Positions 8,516 to 15,620 of a DNA stretch of 64,000 nucleotides are shown here, piece after piece. Origin of the DNA: Streptomyces sp. NBC_00376. GTDB taxonomy: Bacteria > Actinomycetota > Actinomycetes > Streptomycetales > Streptomycetaceae. The stretch is taken from the NCBI RefSeq assembly GCF_036077095.1, contig NZ_CP107960.1, forward strand, positions 1,488,001 to 1,552,000, read 5' to 3'. The position numbers and the translations under genes were made by a program. How positions within the stretch are numbered: position 1 is the first letter of the stretch; every line of letters starts with the position of its first letter. Under the pieces are notes generated by a model, which worked only from the letters and a program-made list of their open reading frames with translations, was not told where the DNA came from and did no database searches.

Positions 8516-10120
8516 ATGACGAAACGTCCGGTAATTCTTTTCGCCGTCGGTGCGACGGTCGCCGGCCTGGTGACCACCGCACCGGCCACGGCAACCGCCG
8601 ACAACGGCGCGCGGCCCGCCGCCGCGAAGCTCGAATGGACCGACTGCGCCACGAAGTCCTATCCGCGGCTGCAGTGCTCATCGGTCAGTACACCGCTCGA
8701 CCATGACAATCCGTCGGGCCGGCAGATCACCCTCGCCCTGTCCCGCGTCCCGCACACCGCGAAGACCTTCCAGGGCCCTCTGCTCGTCAACCCGGGCGGC
8801 CCCGGGGGCAGCGGTCTGTCGATGGCCGGATTCGTGGCGTCCGCACTGCCGAAGGCGGTCGCCGCGCAGTACGACGTGATCGGCTTCGATCCCCGCGGCG
8901 TCGGGAAGAGCAGGCCGGCGCTGGACTGCGTACCGGACTACTTCGCCCCGGTGCGCCCCGACTCGGTGCCCGGCTCGCTCGGCGTCGAGGCGGCCAACCG
9001 CAACCGGGCCCGTTCGTTCGCCGAGGCGTGCGGGCGCGAGTACCCGGATCTGCTGCCGTACATGGACACGATCAGCGCCGCGAAGGACCTCGACGTGATC
9101 CGGCGCGCCACCGGCTCCCGGCAGCTCAACTACTTCGGGTACTCCTACGGCACCTACCTCGGCGCGGTGTACGGCAAGCTCTTCCCGGAGCGGGTGCGGC
9201 GCTTCGTCCTCGACTCGAACGTGGACCCCGACGGTGTCTGGTACGACGACAACATCGGCCAGAACTACGCCTTCGACGCCCGCCACAAGGCGTTCGCCGC
9301 CTGGGTGGCGAAGCACGACTCCACGTACCGGCTCGGCAGCGACCCGGCGAAGGTCGAGGCGGCCTGGTACGCGATGCGCGAGGCCGTCAAGGCACGGCCG
9401 GCGGGCGGGAAGGTCGGCCCGAGCGAACTGGAGGACACCTTCCTGCCGGGCGGCTACTACAACGGGTACTGGCCCTACCTGGCCGAGGTGTTCGCCGCGT
9501 ACACCGACGACGGCGACCAGGACGCGCTCGTGAAGGCGTACAAGAAATTCGGCGCGGCCGACGCCGAGGACGACAACGGGTACTCGGTCTACGCGGCCGT
9601 GCAGTGCCGCGACGCCCAGTGGCCCCGGCAGTGGAACACCTGGCGCGCCGACAGCCTTCGGGTGCACACCAAGGCGCCCTTCTACACCTGGAACAACGCC
9701 TGGTACAACGCCCCTTGTGCCGACTGGCCGGTGGAGCCGCTGAATCCGGTGCGGGTCTCCAACAACGACCTTCCGCCGGTACTGCTCTTCCAGGCCACCG
9801 ACGACGCGGCCACGCCGTACGAGGGCGGGGTCACCCTGCACCGCAGGCTGCGCGGCTCCAGCCTGGTCGTCGAGCAGGGCGGCGGCAATCACGGCATCAC
9901 GCTGAGCGGCAACGACTGCCTGGACACCTACCTCGTGGACTATCTCGCCAAGGGCACCGTCCCGCGCGGCGAGGGCAGCCGGGCCGGCGCGGACGCGGTG
10001 TGCGCCAAGTCCCCCGACCCGCAGCCGCTGACCGGCGAGGCGGCTTCGAGGTCGGTGCGGCGGACGGGCACCGGCAGCAGGGGCGCCACCCTGCACGGGC
10101 TGCTCGGTTTCCGCGGCTGA
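8516..10120 (+). CDS. secreted tripeptidyl aminopeptidase-type alpha/beta hydrolase
   Basis: Encodes 534 residues with a signal peptide (basic MTKRP, hydrophobic stretch, TATA-like cleavage region near residue 29). The alpha/beta hydrolase core shows the oxyanion loop NPGGPGGSG, the nucleophile elbow GYSYGTYLG (Ser210) and a C-terminal TAP-like domain ending in a catalytic-His context (GGNHGITLSG). This is the family of Streptomyces Tap/SlpD/SlpE mycelial aminopeptidases that release tripeptides from extracellular proteins. ATG 8516 follows GGGAGG four bases upstream. Conserved cysteines may form disulfides. Confidence 0.9.
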   Translation: MTKRPVILFAVGATVAGLVTTAPATATADNGARPAAAKLEWTDCATKSYPRLQCSSVSTPLDHDNPSGRQITLALSRVPHTAKTFQGPLLVNPGGPGGSGLSMAGFVASALPKAVAAQYDVIGFDPRGVGKSRPALDCVPDYFAPVRPDSVPGSLGVEAANRNRARSFAEACGREYPDLLPYMDTISAAKDLDVIRRATGSRQLNYFGYSYGTYLGAVYGKLFPERVRRFVLDSNVDPDGVWYDDNIGQNYAFDARHKAFAAWVAKHDSTYRLGSDPAKVEAAWYAMREAVKARPAGGKVGPSELEDTFLPGGYYNGYWPYLAEVFAAYTDDGDQDALVKAYKKFGAADAEDDNGYSVYAAVQCRDAQWPRQWNTWRADSLRVHTKAPFYTWNNAWYNAPCADWPVEPLNPVRVSNNDLPPVLLFQATDDAATPYEGGVTLHRRLRGSSLVVEQGGGNHGITLSGNDCLDTYLVDYLAKGTVPRGEGSRAGADAVCAKSPDPQPLTGEAASRSVRRTGTGSRGATLHGLLGFRG

Positions 10121-10177
10121 CGGCCCCGCTCCGGCCCGCGTACGGGCCGTCCCGGCGGATGCGCCAGGATGGCCCGT

Positions 10178-10723
10178 ATGACGACACGGATACATGTGCG
10201 GGACATGACGGTCGACGACTGCGAGGCCGTCACGCGGGTCCGGGTGCGCGGCTGGCGGGCCGCGTACGCGGGGCTGGTGCCGCAGTCGTATCTGGACGGC
10301 ATGGACCTCACCGTCGCCGAGGACGTGGAGCGGCGCCGCGCGTCCTTCGCACAGGGAACCACGCTCGTGAACGTGGTGGCCGAACGGGCGGACCTCGGAG
10401 TGATCGGCTGGGGCTGCTACGGGGCGCGCCGGGAGAACGGCAGGCCGCTCGCGCGGGGCGAGCTGTACGCGCTCTACGTGGCGCCCGAGCAGATCGGGAC
10501 CGGGGCGGGCCGCGCCCTGATGGCGGAGATCCTCACCCGTGCCGCGGCCGACGGCTTCCCGGACCTGGCGTTGTGGGTGCTGAAGGAGAACGCCCCGGCC
10601 CGCCGTTTCTACGAGCGCGCGGGCTTCTGTCCCGACGGCGCCGAGGAGTCCTTCGAGGCGGACGGCTCGCTGGTGCCCGAGGTGCGGTACCTGCGCGCGC
10701 TCGGCGCTTCCGCCGCCTCCTGA
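10178..10723 (+). CDS. GNAT family N-acetyltransferase
   Basis: Encodes 181 residues with a single GNAT fold: N-terminal VRDMTVDDCEAVTRVRVRGWRAAYAGLV, the strand 4-helix 3 acetyl-CoA site (LYALYVAPEQIGTGAGRALM, Q/R-x-x-G-x-G/A-like) and LWVLKENAPARRFYERAGF. Start at 10178 (MTTRIHVRD) is chosen because AGGA lies eight bases before it; 10169 is an in-frame alternative. The acetylated substrate is unknown. It converges with the HEAT-repeat gene, whose stop lies 14 bases away. Confidence 0.88.
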   Translation: MTTRIHVRDMTVDDCEAVTRVRVRGWRAAYAGLVPQSYLDGMDLTVAEDVERRRASFAQGTTLVNVVAERADLGVIGWGCYGARRENGRPLARGELYALYVAPEQIGTGAGRALMAEILTRAAADGFPDLALWVLKENAPARRFYERAGFCPDGAEESFEADGSLVPEVRYLRALGASAAS

Positions 10724-10736
10724 GTCCGGCGCTCCT

Positions 10737-11318
10737 TCAGGGCGCGCCCAGCCGGCCGAGCGCGTCGCGGGCCGCGCCGCCCAGCCTCGGGTGCGGCAGG
10801 GCCGCCTCCAGGAGCGGGCGGGCCCGCCCGTCCCCGAGCTGCCCGAGCCCCTCGACGCAGGCGAGCGCCACCCGCCAGTGCGGGTCGCCGGGGGCGAGCA
10901 GCCGTTCCAGGGTGCTCATCAGCGCCGGTACGGACTCCGGGGCCCGGAGCTCGGTGAGCAGCCGCACCGGGTGCAGGGCGTACGCGGTGCGCAGGGCGTT
11001 GGTCGCCAGGGCCGCGGCGGCCCGGGGCGTACGGGGGTCGCCCAGGCGCACCAGGGCGTGGGCGGCCGAGACGCAGCGCTCCGGGTCGCGGTGGTTGAGC
11101 AGCAGCACCAGCGCCTCGAAGGCCCGCCGGTCTCCGCCGCAGCCGAGCCGGAAGGCGGCGATCTCACGGGCCCAGAGCGGGCGTTCGCGTTCCACCAGGA
11201 CGCGGGCCAGTTCCTCCTCGTCCTCGGTGGCGAGCAGTCCGCGGCACTGCGCCGACTCCCCCGCCGCTTCCGCCTCGTCAGCAAGCCGGTCCGCGAGCGA
11301 CCGGAACTCCTCGTCCAT
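10737..11318 (-). CDS. HEAT-repeat protein
   Basis: Encodes 193 mostly helical residues. Repeated ~30-residue helix pairs (LWAREIAAFRLGCGGD, CVSAAHALVRLGDPRTPRA, WRVALACVEGLGQLGDGRARP, GGAARDALGRLGAP) mark a HEAT/PBS-lyase-type adaptor scaffold, usually a protein-protein interaction module. An N-terminal acidic helix (EEFRSLADRLADEAEA) precedes the repeats. ATG 11318 is preferred over 11375 because the earlier segment is Arg/Pro-rich and not helical. No enzyme domain is present and partners are unknown. Confidence 0.75.
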   Translation of the reverse strand: MDEEFRSLADRLADEAEAAGESAQCRGLLATEDEEELARVLVERERPLWAREIAAFRLGCGGDRRAFEALVLLLNHRDPERCVSAAHALVRLGDPRTPRAAAALATNALRTAYALHPVRLLTELRAPESVPALMSTLERLLAPGDPHWRVALACVEGLGQLGDGRARPLLEAALPHPRLGGAARDALGRLGAP

Positions 11319-11682
11319 GACCGTCAGCGTATCGGCGGGGACTCTGCGTATCGAGGGGCGGGGGAAATGTGGCATGGGGCACAGCGAGCCGGGGCTGGCG
11401 CGCTCGTTACCCGGCAGTTAATCTCATGTGAGCGGGACACCATCCCCGCTTGCTCCGGTGGCCTGGTGACGCAGCCACCCGGAGTGCTTGTCGGTTCGGC
11501 AGTTCTGCAGACGTGACTCCGGGACAGAGTCCGTCGCCCCTTCCGGGTCCGGGCGTGCCCATGGCGCGCCGGCCCCGAGTACCACGACACGCAACTCCCG
11601 CACGTGTCGCGCCGGTTCTCCCTTTTCACAGTGCGCGCTCCGTGCCTCCTCACAGTCGTCACTCATTCTCTGGAGTCCCGTG
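11319..11682. other. 364-bp divergent intergenic region
   Basis: Between the HEAT-repeat gene (minus) and the 3-hydroxyacyl-CoA dehydrogenase gene (plus). It holds an imperfect inverted repeat TTACCCGGCAGTTAA (11407-11421), a hairpin with arms at about 11455-11462 and 11474-11481, and a direct repeat of CGTATCG. I see no convincing ORF with Streptomyces codon bias and no copy of the GGCACTGAGTGCC palindrome found elsewhere in the window. Confidence 0.5.
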
Positions 11683-13464
11683 ATGGACACCCCGCTCAGC
11701 ACCATTGCCGTCGTCGGTCTCGGCACCATGGGCACCGGCATCGCCGAGGTCCTGGCCCGTGCCGGCCACGAGGTCATCGGCATCGACATCAGCGACGAGG
11801 CCGCCCGCCGGGCCGTCGCCGCCCTGGAAGCCGCGACCGCCCGCGCCGTGCGGCGCGAGCGGATCACCGAGGAGGAGCGGGGCGACGCCCTCGCCCGGTT
11901 CCGCACCTCCGCCGACCTGCGGGCCGCCGCGGAGGCGGAGCTCGTCATCGAGGTCGTGCCCGAGTCGTACGAGATCAAGCAGCAGGTCTTCCGGGAGCTC
12001 GACGCCATCGTCTCCCCCACCACGATCCTGGCGACCGGCACCAACGCCCTGTCCGTGACGCGGCTGGCCGCCGAGTCGCTGCGCCCGGAGCGCGTGCTCG
12101 GCCTGCACTTCTTCAACCCGGCGCCCGCGATGAAGCTGGTCGAGGTGGTCTCCTCGGTGCTGACCGCGCCGCCGGCCGTCGAGACCGTCACCGCGCTCGC
12201 CCGTAGCCTGGGCAAGGAACCGGTCGCGGTCGGCGACCGGCCGGGCTTCGTCGCCGACGGCCTGCTGTTCGGCTACCTCAACCAGGCCGCCGCGATGTAC
12301 GAGGCCAACTACGCCTCCCGGGAGGACATCGACGCGGCGATGAAGCTCGGCTGCGGTCTGCCGATGGGTCCGCTCGCCCTGCTCGACCTGATCGGGATCG
12401 ACACCGCCCGCACCGTGCTGGAGGCGATGTACGCCGAGTCGCACGACCGGCTGCACGCCCCGGCGCCGGTGCTCAGGCAGCTGAGCGAGGCGGGGCTGAC
12501 CGGCCGCAAGGCGGGCCGCGGCTTCTACACGTACGAGGGGCCCGGCAGCCAGACCGTGGTGCCGGACGCCCTGACGCCGGGCGACGACGGATCGGCATCG
12601 GCCGGGCGCACGGTGCGTTCGATGGGTGTCGCGGGTTCCGGGACGATGGCCTCGGGCATCGCCGAGGTCTTCGCGAAGGCCGGGTACGACGTGGTGCTCG
12701 CCGCCCGCGGCCAGGAGAAGGCGGACACCGCCAAGGGCCGGATCGCCAAGTCGCTGGAGCGCTCCGTCACCAAGGGGCGGCTGACGGCCGAGGCGCGGGA
12801 CGCCGCCCTGGCCCGGATCACCGCGGCCGGTTCGCTGGACGCCTTCGCCGATGTCGACCTCGCGGTGGAGGCCGTCGCCGAGGATCTCTCAGTCAAGCAG
12901 CAGCTGTTCGGGACCCTGGACAAGGTCTGCAAGCCTGGTGCCGTGCTCGCCACCACCACCTCGTCGCTGCCGGTCGTCGCGATCGCGCGGGCCACCTCGC
13001 GTCCCGAGGACGTGATCGGGATGCACTTCTTCAACCCTGCGCCGGCGATGAAGCTGGTCGAGGTGGTCCGTACGGTGCTCACCGCCGACGATGTCCACGC
13101 CACCGTCCGCGAGGTGTGCGGCAAGGTCCGCAAGCACCCGGTGGACTGCGGGGACCGGGCCGGTTTCATCGTGAACGCGCTGCTGTTCCCGTACCTCAAC
13201 AACGCGATCAAGATGGTCGAGGAGCACTACGCGACGCTCGACGACATCGACGCGGCGATGAAGCTGGGCGGCGGCTACCCGATGGGCCCGTTCGAACTGC
13301 TCGACGTCGTCGGTCTCGATGTCTCGCTGGCCATCGAGAAGGTGCTGCACAGCGAGTTCCGCGACCCGGGCCTGGCCCCGGCGCCGCTGCTCGAACACCT
13401 GGTGGCCGCCGGCTGCCTCGGCCGCAAGACGGGGCGCGGCTTCCGCGAACATGCCCGGCGCTGA
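11683..13464 (+). CDS. tandem-duplicated 3-hydroxyacyl-CoA (3-hydroxybutyryl-CoA) dehydrogenase
   Basis: Encodes 593 residues made of two complete ~290-residue 3-hydroxyacyl-CoA dehydrogenase units. Each has its own dinucleotide site (VGLGTMGTGIAEV; VAGSGTMASGIAEV), catalytic-His loop (LHFFNPAPAMKLVEVV; MHFFNPAPAMKLVEVV) and C-terminal helical domain (GYLNQAAAMYEANYAS; PYLNNAIKMVEEHYAT). The family oxidises 3-hydroxyacyl-CoA with NAD(P)+ or runs in reverse; with ccr nearby, interconversion of acetoacetyl- and 3-hydroxybutyryl-CoA feeding crotonyl-CoA is the likely role. ATG 11683 with TGGAG seven bases upstream is chosen over the long upstream frame. Confidence 0.9.
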   Translation: MDTPLSTIAVVGLGTMGTGIAEVLARAGHEVIGIDISDEAARRAVAALEAATARAVRRERITEEERGDALARFRTSADLRAAAEAELVIEVVPESYEIKQQVFRELDAIVSPTTILATGTNALSVTRLAAESLRPERVLGLHFFNPAPAMKLVEVVSSVLTAPPAVETVTALARSLGKEPVAVGDRPGFVADGLLFGYLNQAAAMYEANYASREDIDAAMKLGCGLPMGPLALLDLIGIDTARTVLEAMYAESHDRLHAPAPVLRQLSEAGLTGRKAGRGFYTYEGPGSQTVVPDALTPGDDGSASAGRTVRSMGVAGSGTMASGIAEVFAKAGYDVVLAARGQEKADTAKGRIAKSLERSVTKGRLTAEARDAALARITAAGSLDAFADVDLAVEAVAEDLSVKQQLFGTLDKVCKPGAVLATTTSSLPVVAIARATSRPEDVIGMHFFNPAPAMKLVEVVRTVLTADDVHATVREVCGKVRKHPVDCGDRAGFIVNALLFPYLNNAIKMVEEHYATLDDIDAAMKLGGGYPMGPFELLDVVGLDVSLAIEKVLHSEFRDPGLAPAPLLEHLVAAGCLGRKTGRGFREHARR

Positions 13465-13478
13465 GAAAGGTGCCGGTT

Positions 13479-13514
13479 GGGGCGGGCTGCTCGATCCTTC
13501 GGGCGGCCCGCCCC
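13479..13514 (+). terminator. possible intrinsic terminator
   Basis: Arms GGGGCGGGC (13479-13487) and GCCCGCCCC (13506-13514) with an 18-nt loop, just after the dehydrogenase stop and before the tetR gene. Moderate support, as the loop is long. Confidence 0.45.
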
Positions 13515-13543
13515 CACGGGCGCACTCCCCCGACCCGATGCAG

Positions 13544-13555
13544 TACGTTCACACC
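13544..13555 (+). promoter_or_regulatory. -10 element placing the tetR start at the transcript 5' end
   Basis: TACGTT (13544-13549) fits the TAnnnT -10 pattern and lies six bases before ATG 13556. No Shine-Dalgarno sequence is present, so a leaderless mRNA is likely. Confidence 0.45.
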
Positions 13556-14371
13556 ATGTCCCAGCCCGCCAGGTCCCCCCGTGTCTCCGCCGCGCCCGAC
13601 GCACAGGAAAGTGCCGCCGGCACGCGCGCCGCCGCCCAACGGCTCAAAATGCGCCGTGAACTGGCCGCCGCGGCGATGGAACTCTTCGCCACGAAGGGGT
13701 ACGAAGCGACGACGGTCGACGAGATCGCGGGCGCCGCCGGGGTCGCCCGGCGGACCTTCTTCCGGCACTTCCGCTCCAAGGAAGAGGCGATCTTCCCGGA
13801 CCACGACGACACCCTCGTCAGGGCCGAGGCCGTCCTCAATGCCGCACCGGCGCACGAGCACCCCCTCGACACCGTCTGCCGCGGCATCAAGGAAGTCATG
13901 AAGATGTACGCGGCGAAGCCCGCGGTCTCCGTGGCCCGATACAAACTGACCCGCGAGGTCCCCACCCTGCGCGAGGCGGAGATCGCCTCGGTGGCCCGCT
14001 ACGAGCGGCTGTTCACCCGCTATCTGCTGGGCCATTTCGACGAGCGCGACCACCATGTCGGCAACGACGACCCGCTGCTGGCGGAGGTCGCGGCGTCCGC
14101 CGTGGTCACCGCGCACAACCACGTCCTGCGCCGCTGGCTGCGGGCGGGCGGCGAGGGCGACGTGGAGGCCCAGCTCGACCACGCCTTCGCGATCGTCCGC
14201 GACACCTTCGGGAGCGGCATCGGAGCCGGCCGGACCGTCGGCGCCGAGCCAGCGAAGCAGCCCGCCGCCTCGGTGGCCTCCCAGGGCGAGGTGCTGGTCG
14301 CCGTGGCGCGGACCGACGCACCGCTCGACGAAGTGATGCGCACGATCCAGCAGGCGCTCCAGGCCCGCTGA
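13556..14371 (+). CDS. TetR-family regulator (paralogue of the one at 46049-46756)
   Basis: Encodes 271 residues. The N-terminal helix-turn-helix is typical (MELFATKGYEATTVDEIAG, GVARRTFFRHFRSKEEAIFPDH, residues ~45-90). The ligand domain shares signatures with the second TetR in the window: VARYKLTREVPTLRE, HNHVLRRWLRAGGEGD and a distinctive C-terminal VAVARTDAPLDEVMRTIQQAL. It has a disordered N-terminus and lies between the hydroxyacyl-CoA dehydrogenase and ethylmalonyl-CoA genes, so an acyl-CoA ligand is plausible. Its likely operator is the palindrome in the ccr promoter (15351-15385). ATG 13538 is an alternative start. Confidence 0.85.
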   Translation: MSQPARSPRVSAAPDAQESAAGTRAAAQRLKMRRELAAAAMELFATKGYEATTVDEIAGAAGVARRTFFRHFRSKEEAIFPDHDDTLVRAEAVLNAAPAHEHPLDTVCRGIKEVMKMYAAKPAVSVARYKLTREVPTLREAEIASVARYERLFTRYLLGHFDERDHHVGNDDPLLAEVAASAVVTAHNHVLRRWLRAGGEGDVEAQLDHAFAIVRDTFGSGIGAGRTVGAEPAKQPAASVASQGEVLVAVARTDAPLDEVMRTIQQALQAR

Positions 14372-14374
14372 ACG

Positions 14375-14416
14375 GGCGCGGGCGGGGGCGGGCACGCCCC
14401 CGCCCCGGCCCGCGCC
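14375..14416 (+). terminator. strong GC hairpin terminator
   Basis: Immediately after the tetR stop, GGCGCGGGC plus GGGGGCGGG pairs with CCCCCGCCCC plus GCCCGCGCC to form a stem of about 18 bp around a short loop, with one bulge. Confidence 0.6.
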
Positions 14417-14460
14417 GAAACCTGGTTGCCCGGCCCGCTCACCGGTGTTGTGGTGGGCGG

Positions 14461-15255
14461 ATGAATCATCATCACGAAGCACTGCTGACCGTCTTCGACC
14501 GCGAGATGCGCGAGCACGCCCGCCCCGACGGCCCCGGGGTCCGGGTGGAGCGCACCGGCGACGTCGTACGGCAGGTCGGCGCGGCCGACGACTGGAACGG
14601 TGTCGTCTGGTCATCCCCGGACCTGGCTCCCGCTCGGGCGGACGCGGTGATCGCGGCCCAGGTGGCGCACTACACGGCGCTCGGGCACGGCGAATTCGAG
14701 TGGAAGCTGTACGCGCACGACCGGCCGGCCGATCTGGACCGGCGGCTGCTGGCGGCCGGTTTCGAGGCGGAGGAGCCGGAGACCCTGCTGGTCGCCCCGG
14801 TCGCGGAGCTCTCGACGCGGGTGGAGCTCCCCGACGGCGTTCGGCTGCGCACCGTGCGTGACGCGGACGACGTGGAGCTGATGGCCCTCGCCCATGAGCG
14901 GGCGTTCGGCTCCGACTGGTCGCGGCTGCGGCATCAGGTGCCGGCCCGGCTGGCCGAGGACCCGGACGGTTTCGTCGGCGTGCTCGCCATGGCGGGTGAC
15001 GAGCCGGTGAGCTCGGCCCGGATGGAGCTGTACCCGGGCACGGGCTTCGCGGGGCTCTGGGGCGGCGGCACGGTCGAGGCATGGCGCGGAAAGGGCCTCT
15101 ACCGGGCCCTGGTGGCCTTCCGCGCCCAGATCGCGGTGGAGCGCGGCTACGGCTACCTTCAGGTCGATGCCACCGACATGAGCGCTCCGATCCTCCGGCG
15201 GCTCGGATTCCGCGCGCTGAGCACCACGACGCCCTATGTGTACCGCTCGCACTGA
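14461..15255 (+). CDS. GNAT family N-acetyltransferase
   Basis: Encodes 264 residues with a C-terminal GNAT domain: acetyl-CoA site VEAWRGKGLYRALVAFRAQI and the following VDATDMSAPILRRLGFRAL. The N-terminal ~110 residues form a second, degenerate GNAT-like half (KLYAHDRPADLDRRLLAAGFEAEEPETLLV), an arrangement common in streptomycete acetyltransferases. Substrate unknown. It starts at ATG 14461 without a clear ribosome site; TGTGGT lies six bases upstream and could be a -10. It stands alone between the tetR terminator and the ccr regulatory region. Confidence 0.82.
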   Translation: MNHHHEALLTVFDREMREHARPDGPGVRVERTGDVVRQVGAADDWNGVVWSSPDLAPARADAVIAAQVAHYTALGHGEFEWKLYAHDRPADLDRRLLAAGFEAEEPETLLVAPVAELSTRVELPDGVRLRTVRDADDVELMALAHERAFGSDWSRLRHQVPARLAEDPDGFVGVLAMAGDEPVSSARMELYPGTGFAGLWGGGTVEAWRGKGLYRALVAFRAQIAVERGYGYLQVDATDMSAPILRRLGFRALSTTTPYVYRSH

Positions 15256-15350
15256 TCGATCATTCGCGGCATTTCACGGGGCATTTGCCTACGAAACCCC
15301 CCTCTCCTTGCTCATAAGTGCCCGGCGGGTGACAAGTGAGAGAAATTGTT

Positions 15351-15392
15351 GGCACCGAGTGCCTTGCCAGGTGTCACGGAGTGCCATACGTT
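15351..15392 (+). promoter_or_regulatory. ccr promoter flanked and filled by two TetR-type operators
   Basis: GGCACCGAGTGCC (15351-15363) abuts a -35 TTGCCA (15364-15369). A second copy, GTCACGGAGTGCC (15373-15385), fills the spacer, and TACGTT (15387-15392) is the -10, 17 bp from the -35. The copies are 22 bp apart, two helical turns. The same layout occurs upstream of etfB (46788-46829) and of the DUF35 gene (45985-46027). Sites are read directly; TetR binding is inferred. Confidence 0.65.
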
Positions 15393-15453
15393 GAAGTTGT
15401 CCGGGCGGCCGGCGTGCTGCGAACTCACGTACGCCGGCTGTCCCCGCAAGCGA

Positions 15454-15490
15454 TTTGCCTGCGCGCCCGGACGCCTGCGTCACAGGCAAA
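15454..15490 (+). promoter_or_regulatory. nested hairpin in the long ccr 5' leader
   Basis: If transcription starts near 15399, the leader of ccr is about 220 nt. TTTGCCTG (15454-15461) pairs with CAGGCAAA (15483-15490), and GACG/CGTC pair inside that loop. No known riboswitch consensus is recognised, and there is no ORF with clear coding bias between 15256 and 15620. Confidence 0.4.
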
Positions 15491-15620
15491 CCCTTCTGCT
15501 CCACAGAGCAAGCCGAAGCTTTGACAGCCGAACCGACGGCAGCACCTCCACCCCGTTCCCTCTCCTGCTCGCAGGGATCGCAAGCGTTCCCTCAGCGCCC
15601 CCATCCGCCGGAGGCACCCC

